Part shown: positions 1-8,717 of the stretch, piece after piece | How positions within the stretch are numbered: the first letter of the stretch is position 1 | Layout of the letters: each line of letters opens with the position of its first letter | Origin: Agrobacterium albertimagni AOL15 | GTDB lineage: Bacteria; Pseudomonadota; Alphaproteobacteria; Rhizobiales; Rhizobiaceae | Assembly (NCBI RefSeq): GCF_000300855.1 | Contig: NZ_ALJF01000013.1 | Span: forward strand, 372,001 to 436,000 | Direction: 5' to 3' | DNA: 64,000 nucleotides | Made by a program: the position numbers and the translations under genes | The notes under the pieces: generated by a model | The model's database searches: none | Seen by the model: the letters and a program-made list of their open reading frames with translations, nothing else | What the model was told of the DNA's origin: nothing

Positions 1-60
1 CAGTACTAGTGTTGAATTAGACTGTTTGTCGTCACCATTCGGAATAAGGCGGAGATTCTG

Positions 61-1491
61 TTGCCGAGTGCCAATTTTACCGGACTTAGCAAGCGTCAAA
101 TGGAAGTTCTGAGGCTGGCTCATGGAGGCCTTGGGACGAAAGATATTGGTGCTGCATTAGGTATAACTAACATAACCGTTGCAAGCCATCTGAACTCCGC
201 TCGAAAAAAAATAGGAGTTAGGTCTACTCGTGACGCCGCAGCAAAGTTTGCGGCTTTCGAAGCCGGTGAAAATGCCCATTTACAGAATACTGACATTTCT
301 AACGAAGATATTATCCATGTCCTATTGATGCGCATTGACGATTTCGAGTTATCTGTTCGTACGGCCAACGTCTTGATCGCTGACAACCGGGTATTTGTCG
401 GCGATTTAGTGCAGCTGACCGAGTTTGAGCTGCTTCGACTGCCAAATTTTGGTCGAAGAGCGCTCAACGAGATCAAGGAAATGCTAGCAAGTGTCGGGCT
501 GAGGCTCGGAATGGTTCTATCGAATTGGCCTCCTGACAACATCGAACAAGTTCGAGAGAAGCTCTCAATTGCCGCTAAGGTTAGAGGTATTCCTCAAGCG
601 AAACTAGGAACGACATTCAGGGCTGGTCAAGAGACGCTTGAGATCGCGGTGGATGGCAACGAGAGCGACGAGAGCGCTGCTTTGGAGTCGATCACGCAGC
701 AATTGCACCAAGAATCGAAACGCAAGTTGGAGGCGTTCAGCGAAGCAACAAAAACCCTTAGTAATCAGTATGGATGGTCGGACATCGATGCGTCTAATCG
801 ACGTTTCGTCAGTCTGCTGGACCGACCGACTGAAGATATACCGGCGGTTATAGGCTTGGTTTATAGCTCGGCTCTTGAGCTAGGATCGTACCTCGAGTTG
901 GACAATCAGTTACGATCAGGTGAAGTCAGCTACGCTGAAAGCCTAAGACCAGAGGTTCGCCGTCTACTTGAAGATGTTGTTAAAACCGTAGCGCCTTGGG
1001 TGCGGCGATTTCCGTCTGCTCGAGAAATCGACAACGAAACCGGCGAGTTTTTATCACAGATCACTTTGGTTGCGCATGCGCGTGAGGCCACAGAAACGGC
1101 GTTACGAAGCGCGCTGATCGCTGAAGACATAGCCGAGACTGTCCGTGCCCTCCTGGCATCAAGCGATCGCGCGGGCGCTGTTAGCTATAAGGCTTCTACG
1201 CGCGGTGTGCTTTCAGCACGTAATATGGTCATTGCGGCTGCAACGGCTGCGACGACTGTATGGCTGGGCGCTGTCGGCTCCGAATTGGCCCCTCAGTCCG
1301 TTCTTGCGCAACGTGCGGCAGGGTTTCTAGCTTCTGCAGAAGCGCCCATTGTTCAGCTTTTCAAAGATCTGCCTTCGGACATTCAGCTCGCAATCAACAT
1401 GTTGATCAAAGAGGTGAACCAAAAACCTTTCACAGTGCCGTCACCTCTGCCAGATGGACGCCGTCCGATTGCCAAAAAAAAACACGACTAA
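61..1491 (+). CDS. LuxR-type HTH fused to an RNA polymerase alpha C-terminal-domain-like module; large unknown C-terminal region
   Basis: The protein has 476 residues. The start is TTG at 61, preceded by the ribosome-binding site AAGGCGGAG at 46-54. Residues 7-62 read as a LuxR/GerE helix-turn-helix, with the [12 protein letters not shown] entry and the [11 protein letters not shown] recognition helix. Residues 93-158 align without gaps to my recollection of the E. coli RpoA C-terminal domain, about 40 of 66 identical. R100 matches R265, N103 matches N268, N129 and G131 match N294 and G296, and the sigma-contacting pair D259/E261 is present as D94/E96. K298 and S299 are replaced by R133 and A134. 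The domain ends in a conserved NWPP. Residues 170-476 are unassigned; 386-406 is hydrophobic and could be one membrane helix. Codon use is more AT-rich than in neighbouring genes, suggesting acquisition. A role in transcription is inferred from the two DNA-binding modules. The domain calls are firm; the function is unknown. Confidence 0.85.
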   Translation: MPSANFTGLSKRQMEVLRLAHGGLGTKDIGAALGITNITVASHLNSARKKIGVRSTRDAAAKFAAFEAGENAHLQNTDISNEDIIHVLLMRIDDFELSVRTANVLIADNRVFVGDLVQLTEFELLRLPNFGRRALNEIKEMLASVGLRLGMVLSNWPPDNIEQVREKLSIAAKVRGIPQAKLGTTFRAGQETLEIAVDGNESDESAALESITQQLHQESKRKLEAFSEATKTLSNQYGWSDIDASNRRFVSLLDRPTEDIPAVIGLVYSSALELGSYLELDNQLRSGEVSYAESLRPEVRRLLEDVVKTVAPWVRRFPSAREIDNETGEFLSQITLVAHAREATETALRSALIAEDIAETVRALLASSDRAGAVSYKASTRGVLSARNMVIAAATAATTVWLGAVGSELAPQSVLAQRAAGFLASAEAPIVQLFKDLPSDIQLAINMLIKEVNQKPFTVPSPLPDGRRPIAKKKHD

Positions 1492-1826
1492 TTTCGGTAT
1501 CGATCATACCTTTGACAGAAGCCCGCAATCGCGTCTGTTGGCATAAAAGCCCTCCATCTGGGCTACTTCGGAGCTGTTGTCGAATTCGGTCAACCAAAGT
1601 GTACCGGCCATTTTCCTCTGTTTGGTTCTAAAGCAGTCAGGTTGATGACAGTCCGCCGCTGCCAAACGCCGCCGTCCACCACAGTCTAATCCAGTCACCC
1701 CCAACACCACGCAGCCTTGACAAATCAGGCGCACCATGCGCTTTTCCGCCCGATTTTCTATCGGCTGGCCGTGTGCCGAAATCTTATGCCCGCCAGCCGT
1801 CTACCAGTCCAGGAAAGCACTTGATC
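1492..1826. other. Intergenic region between the accessory gene and aspS
   Basis: About 335 bases with no convincing gene. Short open frames here lack ribosome-binding sites or familiar residues. I see no clear intrinsic terminator after the HTH-alphaCTD gene and no tRNA remnant. The last stretch carries the aspS ribosome-binding site at 1811-1817, and the aspS promoter must lie in it. The boundary between the AT-richer accessory DNA and core DNA probably falls here. Confidence 0.5.
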
Positions 1827-3617
1827 ATGCATCGTTACCGCAGCCACACCTGTGCCGCTCTTCGCAAGTCCGACGTCGGGCAGACCGTCCGCCTCTCGGG
1901 CTGGGTCCATCGCGTTCGTGACCATGGCGGCGTGCTCTTCATCGATCTGCGCGATCACTATGGCATCACCCAGGTCGTCGCCGATCCGGACAGCCCGGCC
2001 TTCAAGGCAGCTGAAACCGTGCGTGGCGAATGGGTCATCCGCATCGACGGCCTGGTCAAGGCCCGGACGGATGATACCGTCAACAAGAACATGCCGACCG
2101 GCGAGATCGAGCTTTACGCTCAGGAAATCGAGGTTCTCTCGGCCGCCAAGGAACTGCCGTTGCCGGTCTTCGGCGAACCCGACTATCCGGAAGACGTGCG
2201 CCTCAAGTACCGCTTCCTCGACCTGCGCCGCGAAACCCTGCACAAGAACATCGTCAAGCGCACCCAGATCATCTCGGCGATGCGTAACGGCATGGCCGCT
2301 GCCGGCTTTGCCGAATATTCGACCCCGATCCTGACGGCCTCGTCGCCGGAAGGCGCGCGCGACTTCCTCGTGCCGAGCCGTATCCACGAAGGCAAGTTCT
2401 TCGCGCTGCCGCAGGCGCCGCAGCAGTACAAGCAGCTGTTGATGGTCGCCGGTTTCGATCGCTATTTCCAGATCGCGCCCTGCTTCCGCGACGAAGACCC
2501 GCGCGCCGACCGTCTGCCGGGCGAATTCTACCAGCTCGACGTCGAGATGAGCTTCGTTACCCAGGAAGACATCTGGGCGACGATGGAGCCGATGATGACG
2601 GAAGTCTTCGAGCAGTTCGCCGAAGGCAAGCCGGTCACTAAGGAATGGCCGCGCATTCCCTACGATGTCGCGATCCGCAAATATGGCTCCGACAAGCCCG
2701 ACCTGCGCAACCCGATCGTGATGGAAGGCGTCACCGACCATTTCCGCGATTCCGGCTTCAAGGTCTTCGCCGGCATGATCGCGTCGAACCCGAAGGTCGA
2801 GATCTGGGCGATCCCGGCGAAGACCGGTGGTTCGCGTGCATTCTGCGACCGCATGAACGCCTGGGCGCAATCGACCGGCCAGCCGGGCCTCGGCTACATC
2901 TTCTGGAAGGAAGAGGACGGCAAGATTGCCGGTTCCGGCCCGCTCGCCAAGAACATCGGCGAAAAGCGTACCGAAGCGATCCGCACCCAGCTCGGTCTCG
3001 AAGCGGGCGATGCCTGCTTCTTCGTCGCTGGAGACCCGGCCAAGTTCTACAAGTTTGCCGGTGAAGCCCGCACCCGCGCCGGCGAGGAACTGAACCTCGT
3101 CGATCGCGACCGCTTCGAAATGTGCTGGATCGTCGACTTCCCGTTCTACGAATACAACGAAGACGAAAAGAAGATCGACTTCGCCCACAACCCCTTCTCG
3201 ATGCCGCAGGGTGGTCTGGAAGCGCTGGAAAGCCAGGATCCGCTCTCGCTCAAGGCCTATCAGTATGACGCCGTCTGCAACGGCTTCGAAATCGCCTCGG
3301 GCTCGATCCGTAACCAGTCGCCGGAACTGATGGTCAAGGCTTTCGAGAAGGTCGGCCTTTCGAAGGATGACGTCGAGGAACGCTTCGGCGGTATGTACCG
3401 TGCCTTCCAATACGGCGCCCCTCCGCATGGCGGCTGCGCCTTCGGCATCGACCGCGTGGTCATGCTGCTCGTCGGTGCGAAGAACCTGCGCGAAATCTCG
3501 CTCTTCCCGATGAACCAGCAGGCTCAGGACTTGCTGATGAACGCCCCGTCGCCGGCGACGCCCGCTCAGCTGCGCGATCTGTCGCTGCGCGTCGTTCCGC
3601 AGCCGAAGAAGGACTGA
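1827..3617 (+). CDS. aspS: Aspartyl-tRNA synthetase
   Basis: This cytoplasmic class II synthetase charges tRNA with aspartate using ATP. It has 596 residues, normal for the long bacterial type. The order is an N-terminal OB-fold anticodon domain (about 1-110), the catalytic core with motif 2 around FRDED at 220-224, a GAD insertion, and motif 3 with GIDRVVML near the C-terminus. An upstream in-frame start exists at 1773, but ATG 1827 has AGGAAAG nine bases upstream and begins MHRYRSHTC, as typical alphaproteobacterial proteins do. Whether it is discriminating, or also charges tRNA-Asn, cannot be told from this window. It is followed by a strong terminator and stands as its own unit. Confidence 0.97.
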   Translation: MHRYRSHTCAALRKSDVGQTVRLSGWVHRVRDHGGVLFIDLRDHYGITQVVADPDSPAFKAAETVRGEWVIRIDGLVKARTDDTVNKNMPTGEIELYAQEIEVLSAAKELPLPVFGEPDYPEDVRLKYRFLDLRRETLHKNIVKRTQIISAMRNGMAAAGFAEYSTPILTASSPEGARDFLVPSRIHEGKFFALPQAPQQYKQLLMVAGFDRYFQIAPCFRDEDPRADRLPGEFYQLDVEMSFVTQEDIWATMEPMMTEVFEQFAEGKPVTKEWPRIPYDVAIRKYGSDKPDLRNPIVMEGVTDHFRDSGFKVFAGMIASNPKVEIWAIPAKTGGSRAFCDRMNAWAQSTGQPGLGYIFWKEEDGKIAGSGPLAKNIGEKRTEAIRTQLGLEAGDACFFVAGDPAKFYKFAGEARTRAGEELNLVDRDRFEMCWIVDFPFYEYNEDEKKIDFAHNPFSMPQGGLEALESQDPLSLKAYQYDAVCNGFEIASGSIRNQSPELMVKAFEKVGLSKDDVEERFGGMYRAFQYGAPPHGGCAFGIDRVVMLLVGAKNLREISLFPMNQQAQDLLMNAPSPATPAQLRDLSLRVVPQPKKD

Positions 3618-3642
3618 TCCGCAATCGGGATCTGAAATGACG

Positions 3643-3673
3643 AAGGCCGGGAGAGATCCCGGCCTTTTATTTT
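3643..3673 (+). terminator. Intrinsic terminator of aspS
   Basis: A perfect ten-base-pair stem, 3643-3652 with 3657-3666, has a GAGA loop and is followed by TTTTATTTT. It lies 25 bases after the aspS stop and before the convergent gene ending at 3741. Confidence 0.9.
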
Positions 3674-3740
3674 GACTTGAAGACACGAAAAAGTCCGGCT
3701 GCTTTCGCGGGCCGAGCTCTTGTCTTGGACGCCGAAGCGA

Positions 3741-4937
3741 TCAGTCGTTGGCGGTGACCTTGAGGCCGATCAGGCCCGGAATGGTTTCCGGCGCGCCCAT
3801 GGCAGCGCCCATGATCATCGGGAAGGCGACCGGGTTGGCAGGCGCTGCAGCGATGGTGAGCGCCTTCGGGTCGTCGATATAGGTGTTCACCGCGGCCGAG
3901 ATTTCGTTCTGGATCGCGCCGAGCTTCGCCTGGGCAAGCAGGATCGGCAGCATGCCCTTCACCATCTGCGCCATCTGCGCGCCGTCGGTACCCTGGCTCT
4001 TGCCGGCATAATCGAGGCCGCGCTTGGTGATGCCCGCATCCTCGAAGCGGATCTGGGCGTCAACCAGCGACAGCTGCTGCACAAGGCCGAGCATGGCAAG
4101 GCCAGCCGCCTGCTGGGCCTGCTCGTTCTGCGGCTGTGCCTGCATCATGCGGGCCTGTTCCTGCATCTGCTTGACGAGGTCTAGCGTGTAGCCGGACATT
4201 GAGAAGGCGAGGGAGAGCTTGCCGACATTGGCGAAATCGATCGAGTAGTCCTCGATGTCGATCGTGCCGCTTTCGACCTCCCAGCTGCCGGACATGTTCA
4301 TGTTGCCGTCGAGCGTGGTCAGACCGAGCGCTTCGATCTGCGCCTTGGCCTGCGGGTCTTCGACGGTGCTGAGATCGGCCTTCACGCCGGTCACAGAGCC
4401 TTCGAAGGTGATCGTGCTCTCGTCGTCCGACAGGCCCATCGTGCCGACGGCTTCCGCCATCGAGAACACCGGCTTGCCGTCAACAGTGACTTCGACTGGG
4501 CCGCTATGGGCCTCTTCGTAGAACATCAGCGAATCAATGCCCTCGGCATTGGCGTCGCCCGGCACATAAACGCCGGCAAGATAGAGATCCTGAACCTTGA
4601 AGCTCGACTTTTCCTCGGTGACGTTCACCTCGGGGAATTCGACGCGTTCGATGAAATAGGCGCCGCCTTCCTCTTCGCTGACGCCTTCCAGCGTCAGCTG
4701 TTCAAGCGCAAGCGGCTTCTCGGCGGGCTGGCCGTCGACGCCGAACTTTACGCCCTTGAGCAGCACGTCGGATCCCGAGACTTCGATGGCGTCGGCTGTG
4801 ATCGTTGTGCCGCCCGTCGCGAAGGCAGCATTGATCTTCTTCAACAAATCCTGCCCGTCCAGCGCAAAGGCGGGACCCGTGAAGGCAGTGAGCGCAGCGC
4901 TCGCAAGCAGAATTCGGGTGGAGCGGTACAGGGTCAT
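3741..4937 (-). CDS. Secreted (periplasmic) protein of unknown function
   Basis: The protein has 398 residues. The N-terminus is a classical signal peptide: a basic start, a hydrophobic stretch, and a likely cleavage after AFA near residue 25. The mature part is acidic and rich in short beta-like segments of the form GSWEVESGTIDIEDYSI. Around residue 255 there is a Met/Gln-rich stretch (KQMQEQARMMQAQPQ), probably helical. No catalytic motif is visible. The start at 4937 has GAAGGA upstream. It is convergent with aspS and divergent from parC with a 206-base gap. I do not recognise a family; an envelope or lipid-binding role is only a guess from the secretion signal and repeat-like texture. Confidence 0.8.
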   Translation of the reverse strand: MTLYRSTRILLASAALTAFTGPAFALDGQDLLKKINAAFATGGTTITADAIEVSGSDVLLKGVKFGVDGQPAEKPLALEQLTLEGVSEEEGGAYFIERVEFPEVNVTEEKSSFKVQDLYLAGVYVPGDANAEGIDSLMFYEEAHSGPVEVTVDGKPVFSMAEAVGTMGLSDDESTITFEGSVTGVKADLSTVEDPQAKAQIEALGLTTLDGNMNMSGSWEVESGTIDIEDYSIDFANVGKLSLAFSMSGYTLDLVKQMQEQARMMQAQPQNEQAQQAAGLAMLGLVQQLSLVDAQIRFEDAGITKRGLDYAGKSQGTDGAQMAQMVKGMLPILLAQAKLGAIQNEISAAVNTYIDDPKALTIAAAPANPVAFPMIMGAAMGAPETIPGLIGLKVTAND

Positions 4938-5143
4938 GAGAAGGTCCTTCGTTCTGGTTCCGCGGGAGGTGCGGACAAAATTGGTCGGCGATATTTATAA
5001 GTGGGATTGAAAAAACGTCCACCGGTTTTCGCCATAGCCTGATGCACGCAGATTGCGGCGTGATGGCGGTCACATCGCCTTAATCCACAGGCAGAATCCC
5101 CGGATTCCTTGCCGTTGCGGGTCTTCTCCGCTAGGGGAAACCC

Positions 5144-7420
5144 ATGGGGACAAATCAGCTTCCGCCCGACGAGGGTGGCGATCACATTCTTCCAGTCGAC
5201 CTGAAGGCGGCGCTCGAAGAGCGTTATCTCGCGTATGCCTTGTCGACGATCATGCATCGCGCGCTGCCGGACGTCCGCGACGGGCTCAAACCGGTGCATC
5301 GCCGCATCATCCACGCGATGAGCGAGATGGGCATCCGCCCGAACTCGGCGTTCAAGAAATGCGCCCGTATCGTCGGCGACGTCATCGGTAAGTTCCACCC
5401 GCATGGCGACCAGTCGGTCTATGATGCGCTGGTGCGCCTCGCGCAGGACTTCTCCCAGCGCTATCCGGTGGTGGATGGGCAGGGCAACTTCGGCAATATC
5501 GACGGCGACAGTGCTGCTGCCTATCGTTACACCGAAGCCCGCATGACCGACGTCGCGGCCCTGCTGCTCGAAGGCATCGATCAGGATGCTGTCGATTTCC
5601 GCCCGACCTATAACGAGGAAGACGACGAACCGACGGTTCTGCCCGGTGCCTTCCCGAACCTGCTGGCCAACGGCGCTTCGGGCATCGCGGTCGGCATGGC
5701 GACCTCCATTCCGCCGCACAATGCGCACGAGCTCTGCGACGCGGCCCTCTATCTGATCAAGAACCCCGGCGCGCCCGTCGAGGAGCTGCTGGCAGATCCC
5801 TCCCATCCGGAACGCGGGGGCATTGAAGGTCCCGACTTCCCGACCGGTGGCGTCATCGTCGAGAGCCGCGCCTCGATGCTGGAAACCTATCGCACCGGCC
5901 GCGGCGGCTTCCGCGTTCGCGCCAAGTGGGAGACGGAAGATCTCGGCCGCGGCGGCTACCAGATCATCGTCACCCAGATCCCGTTCCAGGTGCAGAAGTC
6001 GCGCCTGATCGAAAAGATCGCCGAACTGCTGATCGCCCGCCGCCTGCCACTTCTGGAAGACGTGCGCGACGAAAGTGCCGAAGACGTGCGCCTCGTTCTC
6101 GTGCCGAAGAGCCGCACGGTCGATGCGACCCTACTGATGGAATCGCTGTTCAAGCTCACCGAGCTCGAAAGCCGCATTCCGCTCAACATGAACGTGCTTT
6201 CGCAGGGCAAGGTCCCGAAGGTCATGGCCCTCAACGAGGTGCTGACCGAATGGCTTGATCACCGCAAGGACGTGCTCGTCCGTCGTTCAAAGTTCCGCCT
6301 TGCAGCCATCGACCGGCGCCTGGAAATCCTCGGCGGCCTGCTGATCGCCTATCTCAACCTCGACGAAGTAATCCGGATCATCCGCGAGGAAGACGAGCCG
6401 AAGCCTGTCCTGATCGCCAAATGGGATCTGACCGACAACCAGGCCGAAGCCATCCTCAACATGCGGCTGCGCAATCTGCGCAAGCTCGAGGAATTCGAGA
6501 TCCGCAAGGAGCATGAGGCGCTTTCGGCCGAGAAAGCCGAGATCGAATCCCTGCTTGCCTCCGATGACAAGCAGTGGCAGACCGTCGCCTGGGAAATCGG
6601 CGAGGTGAAGAAAAAATACGCCAAGGCGACCGAGCTCGGCCGCCGCCGCACTGTCTTCTCTGACGCACCGAGCGCGGATGTCGAAGCGATCCAGCAGGCG
6701 ATGATCGAAAAGGAACCGATCACCGTCGTCATCTCCGAAAAGGGCTGGATCCGCGCGCTGAAGGGCCACATCTCCGACACCTCTGCGCTGACCTTCAAGG
6801 AAGGCGACGGGTTGAAGGTGGCCTTCCCTGCCCAGACGACGGACAAGATCCTGCTGGTGACCACGGGCGGCAAGGTCTACACGCTCGGCGGCGACAAGCT
6901 GCCCGGTGGCCGTGGCCACGGTGAGCCGCTGCGCATCATGGTCGACATGGAAAACGATCAGGACGTGCTGACCGCCTTCGTCCATGACGCAAGCCGCAAG
7001 CTGATCTTCGTCTCGACGGCCGGCAACGGCTTCATCGTGCCGCAAGGCGAGGTCGTCGCCAACACCCGCAAGGGCAAGCAGATCATGAATGTCGGCATGC
7101 CCGACGAGGCAAAGCTGGTGGTCCCCGTCAGCGGCGATCATCTGGCGGTCGTCGGCGAAAACCGCAAGCTGCTGGTCTTCCCGCTGACCCAGATCCCGGA
7201 AATGACCCGCGGCAAGGGCGTGCGCCTGCAGCGCTACAAGGATGGCGGCATCTCCGACGTCAAGTTCTTCGCGATGTCAGACGGTCTGACCTGGGCCGAC
7301 AGTGCCGGCCGCACCTTCACCAAGACGAAGGATGAACTGGTCGAATGGCAGGGCGATCGCGCCTCTGCCGGCCGCCTTGTCCCGAAGGGCTTCCCGCGCA
7401 GCGGTAAATTCTCGGGCTGA
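5144..7420 (+). CDS. parC: DNA topoisomerase IV subunit A
   Basis: ParC works with ParE to decatenate sister chromosomes by ATP-driven double-strand passage. It has 758 residues. The winged-helix breakage-reunion core starts around residue 40 and contains the catalytic tyrosine Y129 in RYTEARM. The coiled-coil tower lies around residues 400-480. The C-terminal part (from about 510) is a shorter beta-pinwheel than in GyrA and lacks a clear GyrA box, which favours ParC. In the quinolone-resistance region the E. coli Ser80 position is Gln90 ([10 protein letters not shown]) and Glu84 is Asp94. It ends in a terminator shared with a convergent gene. Confidence 0.95.
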   Translation: MGTNQLPPDEGGDHILPVDLKAALEERYLAYALSTIMHRALPDVRDGLKPVHRRIIHAMSEMGIRPNSAFKKCARIVGDVIGKFHPHGDQSVYDALVRLAQDFSQRYPVVDGQGNFGNIDGDSAAAYRYTEARMTDVAALLLEGIDQDAVDFRPTYNEEDDEPTVLPGAFPNLLANGASGIAVGMATSIPPHNAHELCDAALYLIKNPGAPVEELLADPSHPERGGIEGPDFPTGGVIVESRASMLETYRTGRGGFRVRAKWETEDLGRGGYQIIVTQIPFQVQKSRLIEKIAELLIARRLPLLEDVRDESAEDVRLVLVPKSRTVDATLLMESLFKLTELESRIPLNMNVLSQGKVPKVMALNEVLTEWLDHRKDVLVRRSKFRLAAIDRRLEILGGLLIAYLNLDEVIRIIREEDEPKPVLIAKWDLTDNQAEAILNMRLRNLRKLEEFEIRKEHEALSAEKAEIESLLASDDKQWQTVAWEIGEVKKKYAKATELGRRRTVFSDAPSADVEAIQQAMIEKEPITVVISEKGWIRALKGHISDTSALTFKEGDGLKVAFPAQTTDKILLVTTGGKVYTLGGDKLPGGRGHGEPLRIMVDMENDQDVLTAFVHDASRKLIFVSTAGNGFIVPQGEVVANTRKGKQIMNVGMPDEAKLVVPVSGDHLAVVGENRKLLVFPLTQIPEMTRGKGVRLQRYKDGGISDVKFFAMSDGLTWADSAGRTFTKTKDELVEWQGDRASAGRLVPKGFPRSGKFSG

Positions 7421-7439
7421 TCTCGAGGTCCCGTTAGTC

Positions 7440-7467
7440 AAAGCCGGTCGCCTTGCGGCCGGCTTTT
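7440..7467. terminator. Terminator between convergent parC and the cNMP/CPBP gene
   Basis: AAGCCGG (7441-7447) pairs with CCGGCTT (7459-7465) and is followed by further T residues on the plus strand. It lies 20 bases after the parC stop and six bases before the stop of the convergent gene at 7473. The plus-strand T-run makes it chiefly a parC terminator; on the other strand the stem is followed by TTTGAC, so use in both directions is possible. Confidence 0.8.
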
Positions 7468-7472
7468 CTCTG

Positions 7473-8615
7473 TCAGCCGCGCTCCCAGATCGACCAGACA
7501 CCCATCAGCGTCGCGGCATTGCCCAGGATGAAGTGCGAGACGATCGGGCCGGCGAGGTTGCGGTACTTCAGGTGCAGCCAGCCCCAGACGATGCCGGAGA
7601 CGAGGGCGACGACGGCGAGCGACTGGGAATAATGCAGGTGCAGGGTGGAGAAGATCAGCGAGGTGATCACGATCGCCGACATCGGGCGGGTCTTGCCCGG
7701 CATCAGATCGGCGATCGCCGTCAGCAGCACCCCGCGGCAGATCCACTCCTGGAGTGGTGCGACGATGATGTAGGTATAGACGGTGATCGTGACCAGCTTC
7801 GGGTCGATGACCGGCGTTCCCTGAAGCTCCGGATAGAGCATGGTGCGGAAATAGGCCATGGCGGCCAGGGCGACGGCGCTGATGGCAAGTCCCATGCCGA
7901 CCGATTTCCAGAGATTCCCCATCCGGATGCCCATATCGTGCCGCGTCAGACCGCAGCGCACGGTCAGTCCCCAGATGACGAACGCGCCCCAGACTTCCAT
8001 CACGCGTGAGGTCCAGAACATCACCTGCGACTGATGGGTCACCTTGAGATTGGTCAGGATGAGGCTGTTCACCAGGGCATAGATGTTGATCATCAGAACC
8101 ATGGTGACGAAGAGGAAGGCGAGCGCGTGATAGCGCCGGTCGGCTTCCTCGAGCGCCACGAACTGTAGCCTGAGCTTGCCGTAACTCGCCGACAGCTGAG
8201 CATAGATCTTGCGGAAGAAGAGGGTGGCAAGTTCAGGCCGATCGCTGAGAAACTCGCGGTACTGCGCGCGGTCGATTGTCCAGCCACGCAGCGGTGTCAG
8301 CGTTCTGGCCGAAGCACTGCGCGGATCTCCGCTGATCAGCCCCAGTTCGCCGATCAGGGACCCTTCGCCGGCGATCGCGAGAACATTGCCGCTCTCCTCG
8401 TCATAGACCTCGATCTCGCCCTCGGCGATCAGGATGGCAAAGTGGCTATCGTCGCCTTTTCGGAACAGGATTGTGCCGGTGTCATGATGCACCGGGTCGA
8501 CATGGCTGTGGAAGGCGTCGAGGTAGCCGTCGCTCACCCTGATGGAGGTGTCTTTCAGAAGCTTCTCGGCAAAATCAGGCTGTCCGGCCAGTTGCGTCGC
8601 GTCGACCGTGCTCAT
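7473..8615 (-). CDS. Cyclic-nucleotide-binding domain fused to a CPBP-family intramembrane protease
   Basis: The protein has 380 residues. Residues about 25-145 form a CRP-like cyclic-nucleotide-binding domain. Its phosphate-binding cassette has GELGL at 89-93 and PRSASA at 98-103, so the Glu and Arg that hold cAMP or cGMP are present (E90, R99). Residues 163-375 carry several membrane helices and the CPBP/CAAX-protease layout: motif 1 is QEWICR (289-294), motif 2 is FSTLH (322-326), and motif 3 is HFILGN (361-366). Motif 1 is normally EExxxR, so the first catalytic Glu is Gln289 here. Either E290 suffices or the protease is impaired. Membrane location and control by a bound nucleotide are inferred from the fusion. 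It precedes no obvious partner; the next minus-strand gene upstream makes and breaks c-di-GMP. Confidence 0.88.
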   Translation of the reverse strand: MSTVDATQLAGQPDFAEKLLKDTSIRVSDGYLDAFHSHVDPVHHDTGTILFRKGDDSHFAILIAEGEIEVYDEESGNVLAIAGEGSLIGELGLISGDPRSASARTLTPLRGWTIDRAQYREFLSDRPELATLFFRKIYAQLSASYGKLRLQFVALEEADRRYHALAFLFVTMVLMINIYALVNSLILTNLKVTHQSQVMFWTSRVMEVWGAFVIWGLTVRCGLTRHDMGIRMGNLWKSVGMGLAISAVALAAMAYFRTMLYPELQGTPVIDPKLVTITVYTYIIVAPLQEWICRGVLLTAIADLMPGKTRPMSAIVITSLIFSTLHLHYSQSLAVVALVSGIVWGWLHLKYRNLAGPIVSHFILGNAATLMGVWSIWERG

Positions 8616-8717
8616 GCATGTATCCGTCCAGATTGGAATTCGGCCGGATACTACTGATTTCGCTCAGGAAACGCAGAGGTGCCGATCGTCCAATTCTGGG
8701 ATCAATCGGCGATCGCC

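Noticed and set aside
1492-1826. tRNA remnant or attachment site at the islet edge before aspS
   Set aside because: No tRNA-like arms or direct repeats could be recognised in this stretch.
1758-3686. Long minus-strand frame opposite aspS
   Set aside because: It is the exact antisense of a clear synthetase gene, has no ribosome-binding site or family motif, and shows the Arg/Ala/Asp-rich texture of a GC-rich shadow frame.
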